NCBI GenBank assembly: GCA_000482145.1
Contig: AUXH01000361.1
Span: 1-20,064 of the forward strand
Reading direction: 5' to 3'
From: Strigomonas culicis
Lineage: Eukaryota; Euglenozoa; Kinetoplastea; Trypanosomatida; Trypanosomatidae
Length of the DNA stretch: 20,064 nt
Shown here: piece after piece, positions 7,513-14,936 of the stretch
Layout of the letters: the number at the start of each line of letters is the position of its first letter
How positions within the stretch are numbered: the first letter of the stretch is position 1
Translations under genes and position numbers: made by a program
The notes under the pieces: generated by a model
The model's database searches: none
What the model saw: the letters and a program-made list of their open reading frames with translations, nothing else
What the model was told of the DNA's origin: nothing

Positions 7513-8046
7513 ATGTATCGCAGAAACGTTTGTGCATTTATATTTAATGAAGAGGCGGAGTTCTTAGGCTGTCTGCGTGTCAAGCGGAAGTACTTTCAGA
7601 CGGTGCAGGGGGGCATCGAGGACAAGGATACGGATATCCTCCTCGCCGCGTATCGCGAAATCGATGAAGAAATCGGAATCAAGAAGGACATGGTCGAGTT
7701 TGTGCAAGAAATTCTGCCGCCCGATGGCGACCCCAAGACGTTCCGGTACACGTTAGTGCCGACCGATAACCTCATACCGAAGGGCTATATTGGCCAGGAG
7801 CAGCGGATCCTTCTCTTCTTCATGAAGAAGGCGCACATCCAGCACGTGAACGTGGTGACGCCGAAGGAGGCCGGGGTGCCGCAGGAGTTCGAGCACGTGG
7901 AGTGGATGTCGCTCGATAAGCTGAAAACGCTGTGCCCACCGGAGCGGGTTCACATTTACGAGATGATGTCGCGCATAGCGCCCCCGCTGGCCCACGCCTA
8001 CGTGCGCAAGCGGAAGGCAGGCGTGCTCCCAGCAGCTCGCTTGTGA
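7513..8046 (+). CDS. Nudix hydrolase, RppH/Ap4A-hydrolase-like (copy 2)
   Basis: 177 residues, a tandem paralogue of the gene just upstream and co-linear with it without gaps through the core. It has the same Nudix box register (REIDEEIGI at 48-56, T40 in place of the usual Glu), so the metal site is intact. Two internal blocks are almost identical in DNA to copy 1, including third positions, while an interposed 30-base patch, the first ~40 codons and the C-terminus differ. The C-terminal helix of copy 2 (KLKTLCPPERVHIYEMMSRI) and its basic tail suggest different partners or substrate preference. Function is as for copy 1: a pyrophosphohydrolase with undefined substrate. The ATG lies two bases after the most plausible splice acceptor. 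Confidence 0.92.
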   Translation: MYRRNVCAFIFNEEAEFLGCLRVKRKYFQTVQGGIEDKDTDILLAAYREIDEEIGIKKDMVEFVQEILPPDGDPKTFRYTLVPTDNLIPKGYIGQEQRILLFFMKKAHIQHVNVVTPKEAGVPQEFEHVEWMSLDKLKTLCPPERVHIYEMMSRIAPPLAHAYVRKRKAGVLPAARL

Positions 8047-8212
8047 GTGCGCTGTTTCGTTCGGTATTCACATATGTACATGTGTATTTGCTCTTCCGTG
8101 TTCCTATCGATAAAAGTGTTATGAAGTTTTGTATTGCTGTTGACTAGCCATCGGCTTCACGAATGACTGTACTAGGAGTTTGTGTTTGCTGATGCCTTGG
8201 CAGAGACACCCA

Positions 8213-8248
8213 TCTTCTCTCTTTTCCCTTTCCTCCATCTTACCGCAG
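8213..8248 (+). promoter_or_regulatory. Predicted trans-splice acceptor, first coiled-coil gene
   Basis: A near-continuous pyrimidine tract ends in CCGCAG (AG at 8247-8248), a textbook acceptor. The resulting 34-nt 5' UTR contains the uORF at 8272-8286. Confidence 0.75.
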
Positions 8249-8271
8249 TGACGCATAGACGTGACGCCCGC

Positions 8272-8286
8272 ATGGATAATAAATGA
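8272..8286 (+). CDS. Minimal uORF (Met-Asp-Asn-Lys) overlapping the main start
   Basis: ATG GAT AAT AAA TGA. Its TGA (8284-8286) overlaps the main ATG (8283-8285) in the arrangement ATGA. It lies downstream of the predicted acceptor, so it would be the first AUG of the mature mRNA. It may tune translation by termination-reinitiation or leaky scanning; there is no evidence that the peptide itself matters. Confidence 0.5.
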   Translation: MDNK

Positions 8287-9344
8287 TAGAGAATGAAGTA
8301 ACACGGAAAATGCTCCTCGAGGCGAGAGAGCGCATCGCCCACCTAGAGCACGAAAACAAAGCACTTCGGCTGCACCACCAACAGTTGGAGGCGAACGCGG
8401 CATCACCCGCGCTGGCACGGACGGAGGGCGACGGAGGCCGCCTCACGTTCCTGCAGCAAAACATAGAAACGCTCGAGTCTGTCGTATACCAGTACCGGCT
8501 GGAGAACAAGGCGCTGCGGGACAGCGAGCAGGCGCTGCGGCTGCGCGTGGCCGTGCTGGAGGCGGAGCGGCAGCCCCCGCCGCGCGCGGCGCTCTCGGCA
8601 CCCTTCAGCCGCGACACGGACGACGTCGCCGAGCCGCTTCTGCAGCTCGGCGGCAGCGGCGGGGCGCTGCACCCCCCGCCGCCGCCCGGGGACGGGGAGG
8701 AGCCGACGTACCACCGCCGCAAGGCCTGCGCCGTCGCGGAGGCCGCGCTGCGCGGCCACGACCGCCTCCAGACAGACCTCATCCGCACACAGGCGCTGCT
8801 GCGCGAGCAGGAGGCCGCCGTGGGGCGGATGGCGGGCGCGGTCGCCGCGCTGACGGAGCAGTGCACGCACGTCGCCGACGTCGACGGCCGGCTCATCGCG
8901 TACCTGGAGGGACAGGCCGCACGGAAGGCGGAGGAGGCCGACGCGTGTCAGCGCCAGCTGGCGGAGGCGCTGGACACGCTGACGGAGGTGGAGGCGGTCA
9001 TGGCGCGCGCGCAGCAGGAGCTGCGGGCGCGAGAACGAGAGGCGCAGCACTGGCGCGCCCTGTGGACGCAACGGGAGCCGCGCGTCTCGCAGCGGTCCCG
9101 CGGCGCCGCCCCAGTCGCCAACCGTCAAGGGGAGGCGCCGCCGGCGGGGCCCCGCGATCCTTCGCCGGAGCCGCGCGAGCTGCAGGCGGAGGTGTGCCGC
9201 TTCAGCAACGCGCTCCAGTGCGCACTGGCGGACCTCCAGCGGTCCGTCAGCGGTGGCGGGCTATCCGCCTCCCGCCCCAGCACCGCCCGCGGGGCGTCGT
9301 GGCCATCGGGGGGCAAGGCACTCCAGCCCCACACACTCTCATAG
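8283..9344 (+). CDS. Coiled-coil hypothetical protein
   Basis: 353 residues. Heptad-like coiled coils cover ~1-40, ~58-96 and ~150-265, with a low-complexity Pro/Gly stretch at ~125-142. A short amphipathic helix (ELQAEVCRFSNALQCALADLQ) sits near 298-320, and the Ser/Pro-rich tail is probably disordered. There is no enzymatic motif, signal peptide or membrane segment. Long Gln/Glu/Ala/Arg-rich coiled coils like this are usually cytoskeletal, basal-body or flagellar in trypanosomatids, but the sequence does not decide. A start at Met10 is possible. The 5' UTR carries a 4-codon uORF that ends on this ATG. The next gene is also a coiled-coil protein, but relatedness beyond composition is not apparent. 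Confidence 0.8.
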   Translation: MIENEVTRKMLLEARERIAHLEHENKALRLHHQQLEANAASPALARTEGDGGRLTFLQQNIETLESVVYQYRLENKALRDSEQALRLRVAVLEAERQPPPRAALSAPFSRDTDDVAEPLLQLGGSGGALHPPPPPGDGEEPTYHRRKACAVAEAALRGHDRLQTDLIRTQALLREQEAAVGRMAGAVAALTEQCTHVADVDGRLIAYLEGQAARKAEEADACQRQLAEALDTLTEVEAVMARAQQELRAREREAQHWRALWTQREPRVSQRSRGAAPVANRQGEAPPAGPRDPSPEPRELQAEVCRFSNALQCALADLQRSVSGGGLSASRPSTARGASWPSGGKALQPHTLS

Positions 9345-9548
9345 AGTCGTCCTTCTCTGATATCTGTGTGTGGGTGGGTGGGCATGATTCAAAACGTGTA
9401 AAGTATGCATTTTATAGACTTGACGGTGTTTAGATCAAGAAGCAACCAAGTAAACAAACAAATAGTTCCTCTTCGACGCGCGAGGAGCACCAGAAAAGAA
9501 AGCAGCTCTCTGATGGTGTGTCTATAGACTTCTGTTCACGATGAACAA

Positions 9549-9615
9549 CTCTTTTTTTTTCGCATTTCTGTTTCTCTTCGCTTCTCTTATCATCTTTTTT
9601 TTTCCCACCCCCTAG
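9549..9615 (+). promoter_or_regulatory. Predicted trans-splice acceptor, second coiled-coil gene
   Basis: A long T/C-rich region ends in CCCCCTAG (AG at 9614-9615), leaving only six bases before the ATG at 9622. Confidence 0.7.
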
Positions 9616-9621
9616 TTCAAG

Positions 9622-11253
9622 ATGGTTTCAATTAAATATGCCGTTCAGAAGCAGGAGGAGGACGGGCGCAAGCGGCGGCTAGTGGCCGCGAGGCGCGCGG
9701 CGGCCGAGCTGTCCGCGCAGCGCGCGCGCCTGTACCGGGGCGAGAAGGAGCGCCAGGCCGTCGCGGTGCGCGGCGCGATGCAGGAGCGGTGGCAGGCGCA
9801 GATCGACCGACAGGCGGCCGACGTCGAGCAGCAGATCGAGGCGGGCGGCGCGCAGCAGGGCGAGGGCATGCAGCAGGCGGCGCGCCACTTCAACGAGCGG
9901 AGCGACCAGGCGCGCGAGGAGGCCCTGGCGTGGGCCGCGGAGCACCGTCTCGAGGACGCGCGCCACCGCCTTGCGCGCGCCTACCAGAACGTGGAGGCGC
10001 GGCAGGAGCAGCGCAGCACCACCGAGCGCGCCTTCTACCAGAGCGAGGCGCGGCGGGTGGCGGCGGAGCAGCAAAAGCGGACGCTCGCCGCCTTCGAGCG
10101 CGGGCAGGCGGCGCGCGCGCCGCTGCCCTTCGCGGGGCCGGGCGAGCTGTGCCCGCTGAGTGTTCGCGATGTCAACGCCTTCCCTGCCACGAAGGCGGCG
10201 GCGAGCGCCGACGGCAGACGCCGCTACGTGGAGCTGGCGGAGGAGGTGGCGGCCGCCGCAGCGGGCGGCGGCGATGCGGTCGCGGCGGCCGCCGCGCGGC
10301 GCGCGCAGCAGGAGGCCCACGAGCGCGAACGCGCCGTCCTCCGGCGGGAGGAGGCGGCGCGGGCGGAGGAGCGGGCGGCCGCCGTTCTGCGCGAGAAGCG
10401 CGAAGTGGAGCGGGAGGCGAAGGAGATGGAGCGGCGCAAGCAGCTCATGAAGCAGGAGGTGGCGCTGCTGTACCGCACGGCGCGCGCGCCGGAGCCGAGC
10501 GACGCGGCGAGCCCGTTTGCGAACGTGTCGGAGCAGGGCGCGGTGACGAAGCGGCAGCTCGCGCGGCAGGGCGTGCGGCGCGCGACGGAGGACTTCGAGC
10601 GCGTGTTTGTGGAGGGCCCGCCGGTGCTCGTGCCGTTCGAGAAGAGCGATGGCACGCTGCTGCCCGCGTCGCTGGAGGGGCTGCTGCAGCGCGTCTCCGT
10701 GCAGGAGCTGTGCCACCCGCCGCTGGCCGCGCCGCTGCCGAGCCGCGCCGACGTCCTCATGGCGCGCCAGTTCCGGTCGGAGGCTGTCTCCCTCGGCTCG
10801 CCGCCCCCGCCGGCGGAGGAGGCGGCGCCGCGGCCGGCCATGGTCGGGGAGGTGCAGGGGGTCGAGGAGGTCGCGGAGGCAGCGCCGCTGTCGGGAGAGC
10901 CAGCGGAGACAGAGATCGAGATATCGGCCGTGGACGATCCCGACCACGGGGCGGCGGACGCGCCGGCAGAGGAGGCGGAGGCGCAGCCCGTCCGCGCGCC
11001 GGCGGCGGCGCCCGCGTCCCCGCCACCCGCGGCGGAGGCGATGAGCTCTCTCTCCGACACGGAGGCGGAGGAGGAGGAGGCGGAAGAACACAGCAGTGCC
11101 CTCCTGTCGTCGGATACCGTCTCCAACACGGACCGTGCGGACTTCACGACGTCCACCTGCAGTACCTCTAGCTCTCGCCCCGCGATGACAGCAGACCAGC
11201 TCCGCGTAGCGCTTCTGCGTCTTCGCAGCCGCATGCGGGCAGCGCGAATATAA
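9622..11253 (+). CDS. Ala/Arg/Glu-rich coiled-coil protein, possibly CEP295/Ana1-like at the N-terminus
   Basis: 543 residues. Residues 1-165 and ~200-300 are highly charged helices of coiled-coil type. Residues ~300-400 are a more globular segment (VTKRQLARQGVRRATEDFERVF, then VPFEKSDGTLLPASLEGLL). Residues ~400-475 are acidic and Ala/Pro-rich, ~475-520 Ser/Thr/Glu-rich, and the last ~25 form a basic helix. The first 165 residues recall the N-terminus of the centriolar protein CEP295/Ana1: W57 in an E-R-W-Q context, VEQQ at 68-71, GEG-x2-QA at 80-86, then helices ending in a Pro-containing segment near 168. This is a weak memory-based resemblance, and low-complexity coiled coils easily mimic it. 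No other family was recognised. If true, the protein would belong to the basal body. Long ORFs in other frames across this gene are GC artefacts. Confidence 0.8.
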   Translation: MVSIKYAVQKQEEDGRKRRLVAARRAAAELSAQRARLYRGEKERQAVAVRGAMQERWQAQIDRQAADVEQQIEAGGAQQGEGMQQAARHFNERSDQAREEALAWAAEHRLEDARHRLARAYQNVEARQEQRSTTERAFYQSEARRVAAEQQKRTLAAFERGQAARAPLPFAGPGELCPLSVRDVNAFPATKAAASADGRRRYVELAEEVAAAAAGGGDAVAAAAARRAQQEAHERERAVLRREEAARAEERAAAVLREKREVEREAKEMERRKQLMKQEVALLYRTARAPEPSDAASPFANVSEQGAVTKRQLARQGVRRATEDFERVFVEGPPVLVPFEKSDGTLLPASLEGLLQRVSVQELCHPPLAAPLPSRADVLMARQFRSEAVSLGSPPPPAEEAAPRPAMVGEVQGVEEVAEAAPLSGEPAETEIEISAVDDPDHGAADAPAEEAEAQPVRAPAAAPASPPPAAEAMSSLSDTEAEEEEAEEHSSALLSSDTVSNTDRADFTTSTCSTSSSRPAMTADQLRVALLRLRSRMRAARI

Positions 11254-11405
11254 CCCGCTACATACAGCGTTAGAGCCAATAGATGCACCTTCTTCTTGCC
11301 TGTTTTCTTTTTCTTCTTCTCGTTATTAGATCACTAGATTTCTACACTCATCTTTAGAGTCATTTAGATTTTTTCCTCCCGCCTTTACACTGCCAAAAAG
11401 AAAAA

Positions 11406-11437
11406 AAAAACTACAACTCCCATATGATGTAGTTTTT
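11406..11437. repeat. Perfect 10-bp inverted repeat with 12-base loop
   Basis: AAAAACTACA at 11406-11415 is the exact reverse complement of TGTAGTTTTT at 11428-11437. It lies in the spacer between the second coiled-coil gene and the E2 gene. It could be a structured 3' UTR element or chance in A/T-rich sequence. Confidence 0.6.
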
Positions 11438-11633
11438 GTTAGCTAAAGAATGGTGCTTCATGACGCCACCTCCTGTCTTGCTCGGATGAGCCTTGGCACG
11501 TGCCCTTCTCTCCCTTTGCTTCTTCTCCTTCACATGACTGTTTTGCAGATACTATTCCCTATTAATAGTAACCGTATTGTTTGCCTTACTTACATATTTA
11601 TTTATTTATCGAAAAAGAGAAGAAGAAAAAAAG

Positions 11634-11689
11634 TAGCTTCTCGTGCTCCTCTCCTACGCGCCTAACGCCGCTTACACGAGCTTTCAAAG
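11634..11689 (+). promoter_or_regulatory. Predicted trans-splice acceptor, E2 gene
   Basis: The moderately pyrimidine-rich stretch at 11634-11685 is followed by AGs at 11679-11680 and 11688-11689. These leave 22 or 13 nt before the ATG at 11703. The tract is weaker than the others in this window. Confidence 0.5.
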
Positions 11690-11702
11690 ACACGCCTACC
11701 GG

Positions 11703-13397
11703 ATGCTGCGCCGCCCCATTGCCTCCGCCCTCCGCAAGAGCATGGCGACGCCGTGGTGTAGCCGAGGCCTCTTCTCCGTTCGTAGTGTGCTGTTCGGAAA
11801 GGTGGTGCCGTACCTGTTGGCCGACATCGGGGAGGGCATCCGCGAGGTGCAGGTGCTGGATGTGAAGGTGAAGACGGGCGACCGTCTGCGCGAGTTCGAC
11901 CCCATCTGCGAGGTGCAGAGCGACAAGGCGACGGTGGACATTACGTCCCGCTACGACGGCGTCGTCACGAAGGTGCACATCGCGAAGGGCGCCACGACGC
12001 AGGTGGGCACGCCGCTCATCGACATTGAGCTGGAGGGCGAGGACGCGGCGCCGCCGGACGCGAAGCCGGCCGCCCAGGCGCCCCCGCCGGCGGCAGCCGC
12101 GGCGGGCACGAAGCTGGTGCCGTACAAGCTCGCGGACATTGGGGAGGGCATCACGGAGGTGCAGGTGCTGCAGGTGTTTGTGAAGGCGGGCGACCGCGTG
12201 CGCGAGTTCGACCGCCTCTGCGAGGTGCAGAGCGACAAGGCGACGGTGGAGGTCACGTCGCGCTACGACGGCCTCATCAAGGAGCTGCTGGTGGAGGCGG
12301 GGAAGGCCGCCCGCGTCGGGCAGGTCATTGCCAACTTCGAGGTCCCCATGACCGCCAGCGAAGCAGCGGCAGTGGCGGCAGCGCCGCCGTCCAGCCCCGC
12401 CGCGAGCCCCGCCGCGGCGGCGCCGGCGCCGGCGGCCGCCCCGGCGTCGGCGGACAAGATTTTGGCGACGCCGGCGACGCGGTACTTAGCGAAGGAGCAC
12501 GACGTGGACCTGCGGCTGGTGCCCGCGACCGGCAAGGGCGGCCGCATCACGAAGGAAGACCTCCTGCGCTACGTGGCGGAGCGGCAGCAGCAGGCGGCGG
12601 CCTCCGCCGTCGCGACGCGCCCCGCCTCGGATCTCGCGGCCGTGACGCCCAGCGCGAGCGCGCTGCTGCAGCGGCCGCTCGTGGAGGACCAGGTGATCCC
12701 GCTGGTGGGGGTGCGGCGCGGCATGGTGAAGTCCATGACGCAGGCGGCCTCCATCCCGACCTTCAGCTGCACGGAGGAGTACGACCTCACGAAGCTCATA
12801 ACGCTGCGGGCGACGCTGAAGGAGCGCGTGGCGCGCCGCACGAAGGGTGTGCTGAAGCTGTCCATCACCCCCTTCTTCGTGAAGGCCGCGTCGGCGGCGC
12901 TGCGGGACTTCCCCGACATCAACGCGCTCGTGACGGACCCCGCGTGCGCCTCCTTCGTGCGCAAGGGCGCACACAACATTGGCTTCGCGATGGACACGCC
13001 GACGGGGCTCATCGTGCCGGTCATCAAGAACGTGGAGCAGAAGTCCATCCTGCAGATCGCGCAGGACATGCAGACCTTCATCGAGCGCGGTCGCCAGGGC
13101 CGCGTCTCGCTCGAGGACCTGTCCGGCGGCACGTTCACGCTCAGCAACATCGGCACGATCGGCTCCACGGTCGCGACGCCGGTCGTGATGCCGCCGCAGG
13201 TCGCCATCGGCGCCATCGGCAGGCTTCAGAAGCTGCCGCGGTACAATGCGAGGGGCGAGCTGTACCAGGCGAACCTTGTCACCATCACGTTCAGCGCGGA
13301 CCACCGCATCATTGACGGAGCAACCATGGTGCGCTTCGCCGTCACGCTGAAGGACTACCTGGAGAACCCCGGTGAGCTGCTGCTGGACCTTCAGTGA
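11703..13397 (+). CDS. Branched-chain 2-oxoacid dehydrogenase E2 (dihydrolipoyl transacylase) with two lipoyl domains
   Basis: 564 residues from the first ATG. Residues 1-33 are a basic, Ser/Ala-rich mitochondrial presequence. Lipoyl domain 1 spans ~34-110 (lipoylated K75 in EVQSDKA). After an Ala/Pro linker, lipoyl domain 2 spans ~138-214 (K179 in the same motif). A second Ala/Pro linker leads to a peripheral-subunit-binding domain (~253-291, ATPATRYLAKEHDVDL...GKGGRITKEDLL). The acyltransferase domain (~335-564) carries the catalytic H534-R-I-I-D538-G. The EVQSDKA lipoyl motif and 'SRYDG' favour the branched-chain (DBT-type) enzyme over the pyruvate or 2-oxoglutarate E2s. In the matrix it transfers acyl groups from E1 to CoA in valine, leucine and isoleucine breakdown. 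Most DBT-type E2s have one lipoyl domain, so the duplicate is notable. A GTG-initiated extension to 11643 is not credible. Confidence 0.95.
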   Translation: MLRRPIASALRKSMATPWCSRGLFSVRSVLFGKVVPYLLADIGEGIREVQVLDVKVKTGDRLREFDPICEVQSDKATVDITSRYDGVVTKVHIAKGATTQVGTPLIDIELEGEDAAPPDAKPAAQAPPPAAAAAGTKLVPYKLADIGEGITEVQVLQVFVKAGDRVREFDRLCEVQSDKATVEVTSRYDGLIKELLVEAGKAARVGQVIANFEVPMTASEAAAVAAAPPSSPAASPAAAAPAPAAAPASADKILATPATRYLAKEHDVDLRLVPATGKGGRITKEDLLRYVAERQQQAAASAVATRPASDLAAVTPSASALLQRPLVEDQVIPLVGVRRGMVKSMTQAASIPTFSCTEEYDLTKLITLRATLKERVARRTKGVLKLSITPFFVKAASAALRDFPDINALVTDPACASFVRKGAHNIGFAMDTPTGLIVPVIKNVEQKSILQIAQDMQTFIERGRQGRVSLEDLSGGTFTLSNIGTIGSTVATPVVMPPQVAIGAIGRLQKLPRYNARGELYQANLVTITFSADHRIIDGATMVRFAVTLKDYLENPGELLLDLQ

Positions 13398-13651
13398 ATA
13401 ATGGTCCTAGTAGCGTGTGACACTGTTGTTGTATTTATCGCTTTTTTTTTCTTTGGTTTTCTGTTGTTTCCTTCTTTCTCTACGACAATCGATGCGAACG
13501 GTGTTCTTTTTTTTTTTTAAGAACTATATGACTCTAGTTAACCACACCGCGACAATCCACATAATCACTTGTTTCTGTTGTCTTTGTCCAACATTGAAAT
13601 GAAGAACGTTATACATTTTGTAAAAAAAAAATGTTCGTTGTGCTATGTGTT

Positions 13652-13690
<39 letters not shown>

Positions 13691-13760
13691 TTTCTTCCCT
13701 TTAACGGCTCACAGAAGGTGAACACCAATCGAGCGACCGCGAACAGCGAGGCGAATAGCG
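13398..13760. other. AT-rich spacer before the FIP1-like gene
   Basis: It contains several T-runs (13442-13449, 13507-13519), an A-run at 13622-13630 and a TC microsatellite flowing into a T-run. Short ORFs here are low-complexity. No RNA gene was recognised. Confidence 0.7.
13653..13714 (+). promoter_or_regulatory. (TC)n/T-run pyrimidine tract and trans-splice acceptor, FIP1-like gene
   Basis: A perfect TC dinucleotide run (about 13656-13681) continues into an 11-base T-run. It is followed by CTCACAG with the AG at 13713-13714, leaving a 46-nt 5' UTR before the ATG at 13761. The microsatellite doubles as the polypyrimidine tract, so length variation could affect splicing. Confidence 0.75.
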
Positions 13761-14522
13761 ATGGAGGACGAGAACCACCTGCTAATCATCAACGAAAACG
13801 AGGATGCGTACATGGACGGGCACGCCACCCCGGACGACCAGGAGGAGCCCACCGGTGAGGTAGAGGACCTGATCCCGCTGTGCGTAAAGCACGCGAAGGG
13901 CCCGCAGCTCAGCGCGGCCACGTTCGGCTACGACATTGAGCAGATGGCGAAGCGGCCGTGGAGCCAGCCGGGCGCGAAGCTGAGCGACTACTTCAACTAC
14001 GGCTTCAACGAGACGAGCTGGCGGCTGTACTGCGCGATGCAGACGGAGGGCGAGGCCTCGCTGCTCGCCAAGGCGGACCAGATGCTGCAGAAGCTGAAGG
14101 CGGCCGCGTACCACCCCGCCGAGGGCCGCGCGCACGGCGCCGACGCCGCCGACGGCCCGGGCTACGGCGGGGAAATGTCCGGCTACGACGACCGGCACGG
14201 CGGTGCGGTGTACCGCGGCGGGCAGTCGGCGCAGCAGCAGCAGCCGCAGTTCTCCGCGAACTACAAGACGAAGCTGTGCCAGCGCTACCTCGATGGCACC
14301 TGCACTCGCGGGAACAACTGTAACTACGCCCACGGCGAGGCAGAGCTGCGCACGCCGAGTCAGATGGATATGGGCGGCGGTGGTGGCGGCGGCGGTGCGG
14401 GGGCACAGAGCAGCACCGTTCAGTACGACAACTACTACAACATGCCTATGTATAATGCGGGCAGCGGCCTGCCCCCGATGGAGGGTTATAGAGGTCAGGG
14501 CAAGCGCTACCGCCAGGAGTAG
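13761..14522 (+). CDS. FIP1: FIP1-like polyadenylation factor with CCCH zinc finger
   Basis: 253 residues. Residues 1-36 are acidic. The Fip1 motif is at ~66-94 (RPWSQPGAKLSDYFNYGF, then WRLYC), the most conserved part of Fip1, a subunit of the cleavage and polyadenylation complex that contacts CPSF30 and poly(A) polymerase. A CCCH finger of spacing C-x7-C-x5-C-x3-H lies at ~168-198 (C173, C181, C187, H191) in a YKTKLC...YAHGEAELR context like TTP/ZFP36-type RNA-binding fingers. A poly-Gly run and a Tyr/Asn/Met-rich tail ending in RGQGKRYRQE follow. The human and yeast proteins lack this finger, whereas I recall a FIP1-like protein with a CCCH finger being reported in trypanosomes. It would act in the nucleus, where polyadenylation is coupled to trans-splicing of the next gene. 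Confidence 0.92.
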   Translation: MEDENHLLIINENEDAYMDGHATPDDQEEPTGEVEDLIPLCVKHAKGPQLSAATFGYDIEQMAKRPWSQPGAKLSDYFNYGFNETSWRLYCAMQTEGEASLLAKADQMLQKLKAAAYHPAEGRAHGADAADGPGYGGEMSGYDDRHGGAVYRGGQSAQQQQPQFSANYKTKLCQRYLDGTCTRGNNCNYAHGEAELRTPSQMDMGGGGGGGGAGAQSSTVQYDNYYNMPMYNAGSGLPPMEGYRGQGKRYRQE

Positions 14523-14936
14523 GCCGGGTGGAACACATGTAGATGGGCGTGTGGATGTGGCTGAGGTGAACACGTCCAGTGGCAATGGAAGAGTTGTGAG
14601 CCGTTACAACTCCAGCAGTATTATTAAAACTAATCAATCGAATGGTGATGCAGATGTGTGCATATGTCTGCTGCGGTGGCTGGTCCGCCTCATCTGCGAC
14701 CGGAATCTCTCTTTTTTTTTTAATGCTGACGTGTGGTTTCCATCATGTTTCCTTCTCTTTCTCTTCTTGTATCATCATCTTTATCTGCATTTATAGAAGG
14801 AAAAAAAAAGGCACCAAGTTGTTATTTTGCTTGTTGCTTTCCTACTCACGTTTTTGTGTGATATTTTCTTCTTATTACTATTATTATTGCTTTTTTTTTT
14901 TAATCTTTCTTATTAGTCGATTTCGCAGCCGACATA
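14523..14936. other. AT-rich spacer before the LSG1 gene
   Basis: It contains T-runs (14712-14720, 14891-14901), an A-run near 14802-14810 and long T/C-rich stretches. An ATG ORF that starts at 14642 and reads on into the next gene in another frame is Phe/Ile/Ser low-complexity and is not credible. No RNA gene was recognised. Confidence 0.65.
14889..14928 (+). promoter_or_regulatory. Predicted trans-splice acceptor, LSG1 gene
   Basis: An 11-base T-run plus TCTTTCT is followed by AG at 14915-14916 and TTTCGCAG with AG at 14927-14928. These leave 20 or 8 nt before the ATG at 14937. Confidence 0.65.

Larger units (their letters stand above)
11254..11702. other. AT-rich spacer before the E2 gene
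   Basis: It holds T/C tracts near 11300-11320 and 11368-11392, an A-run at 11401-11410 that starts an inverted repeat, and a purine-rich stretch near 11611-11633. A 71-codon ATG ORF at 11450-11665 has a hydrophobic centre but reaches into the pyrimidine tract of the next gene, so I do not treat it as a gene. No RNA gene was recognised. Confidence 0.65.

Noticed and set aside
9679..11091. Long minus-strand ORF (470 codons) opposite the second coiled-coil gene
   Set aside because: It is Arg/Leu-rich without a recognisable domain, and arises from the extreme GC content and codon bias of the + strand gene. A real gene here would break the uniform strand direction and has no acceptor.
11450..11665. 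71-codon ATG ORF with a hydrophobic segment before the E2 gene
   Set aside because: It has AT-rich codon use unlike its neighbours, ends inside the pyrimidine tract of the E2 acceptor, and would leave almost no 3' UTR.
11643..11702. 20-residue upstream extension of the E2 protein
   Set aside because: It would start at GTG and include the likely splice acceptor; the ATG at 11703 begins a good mitochondrial presequence.
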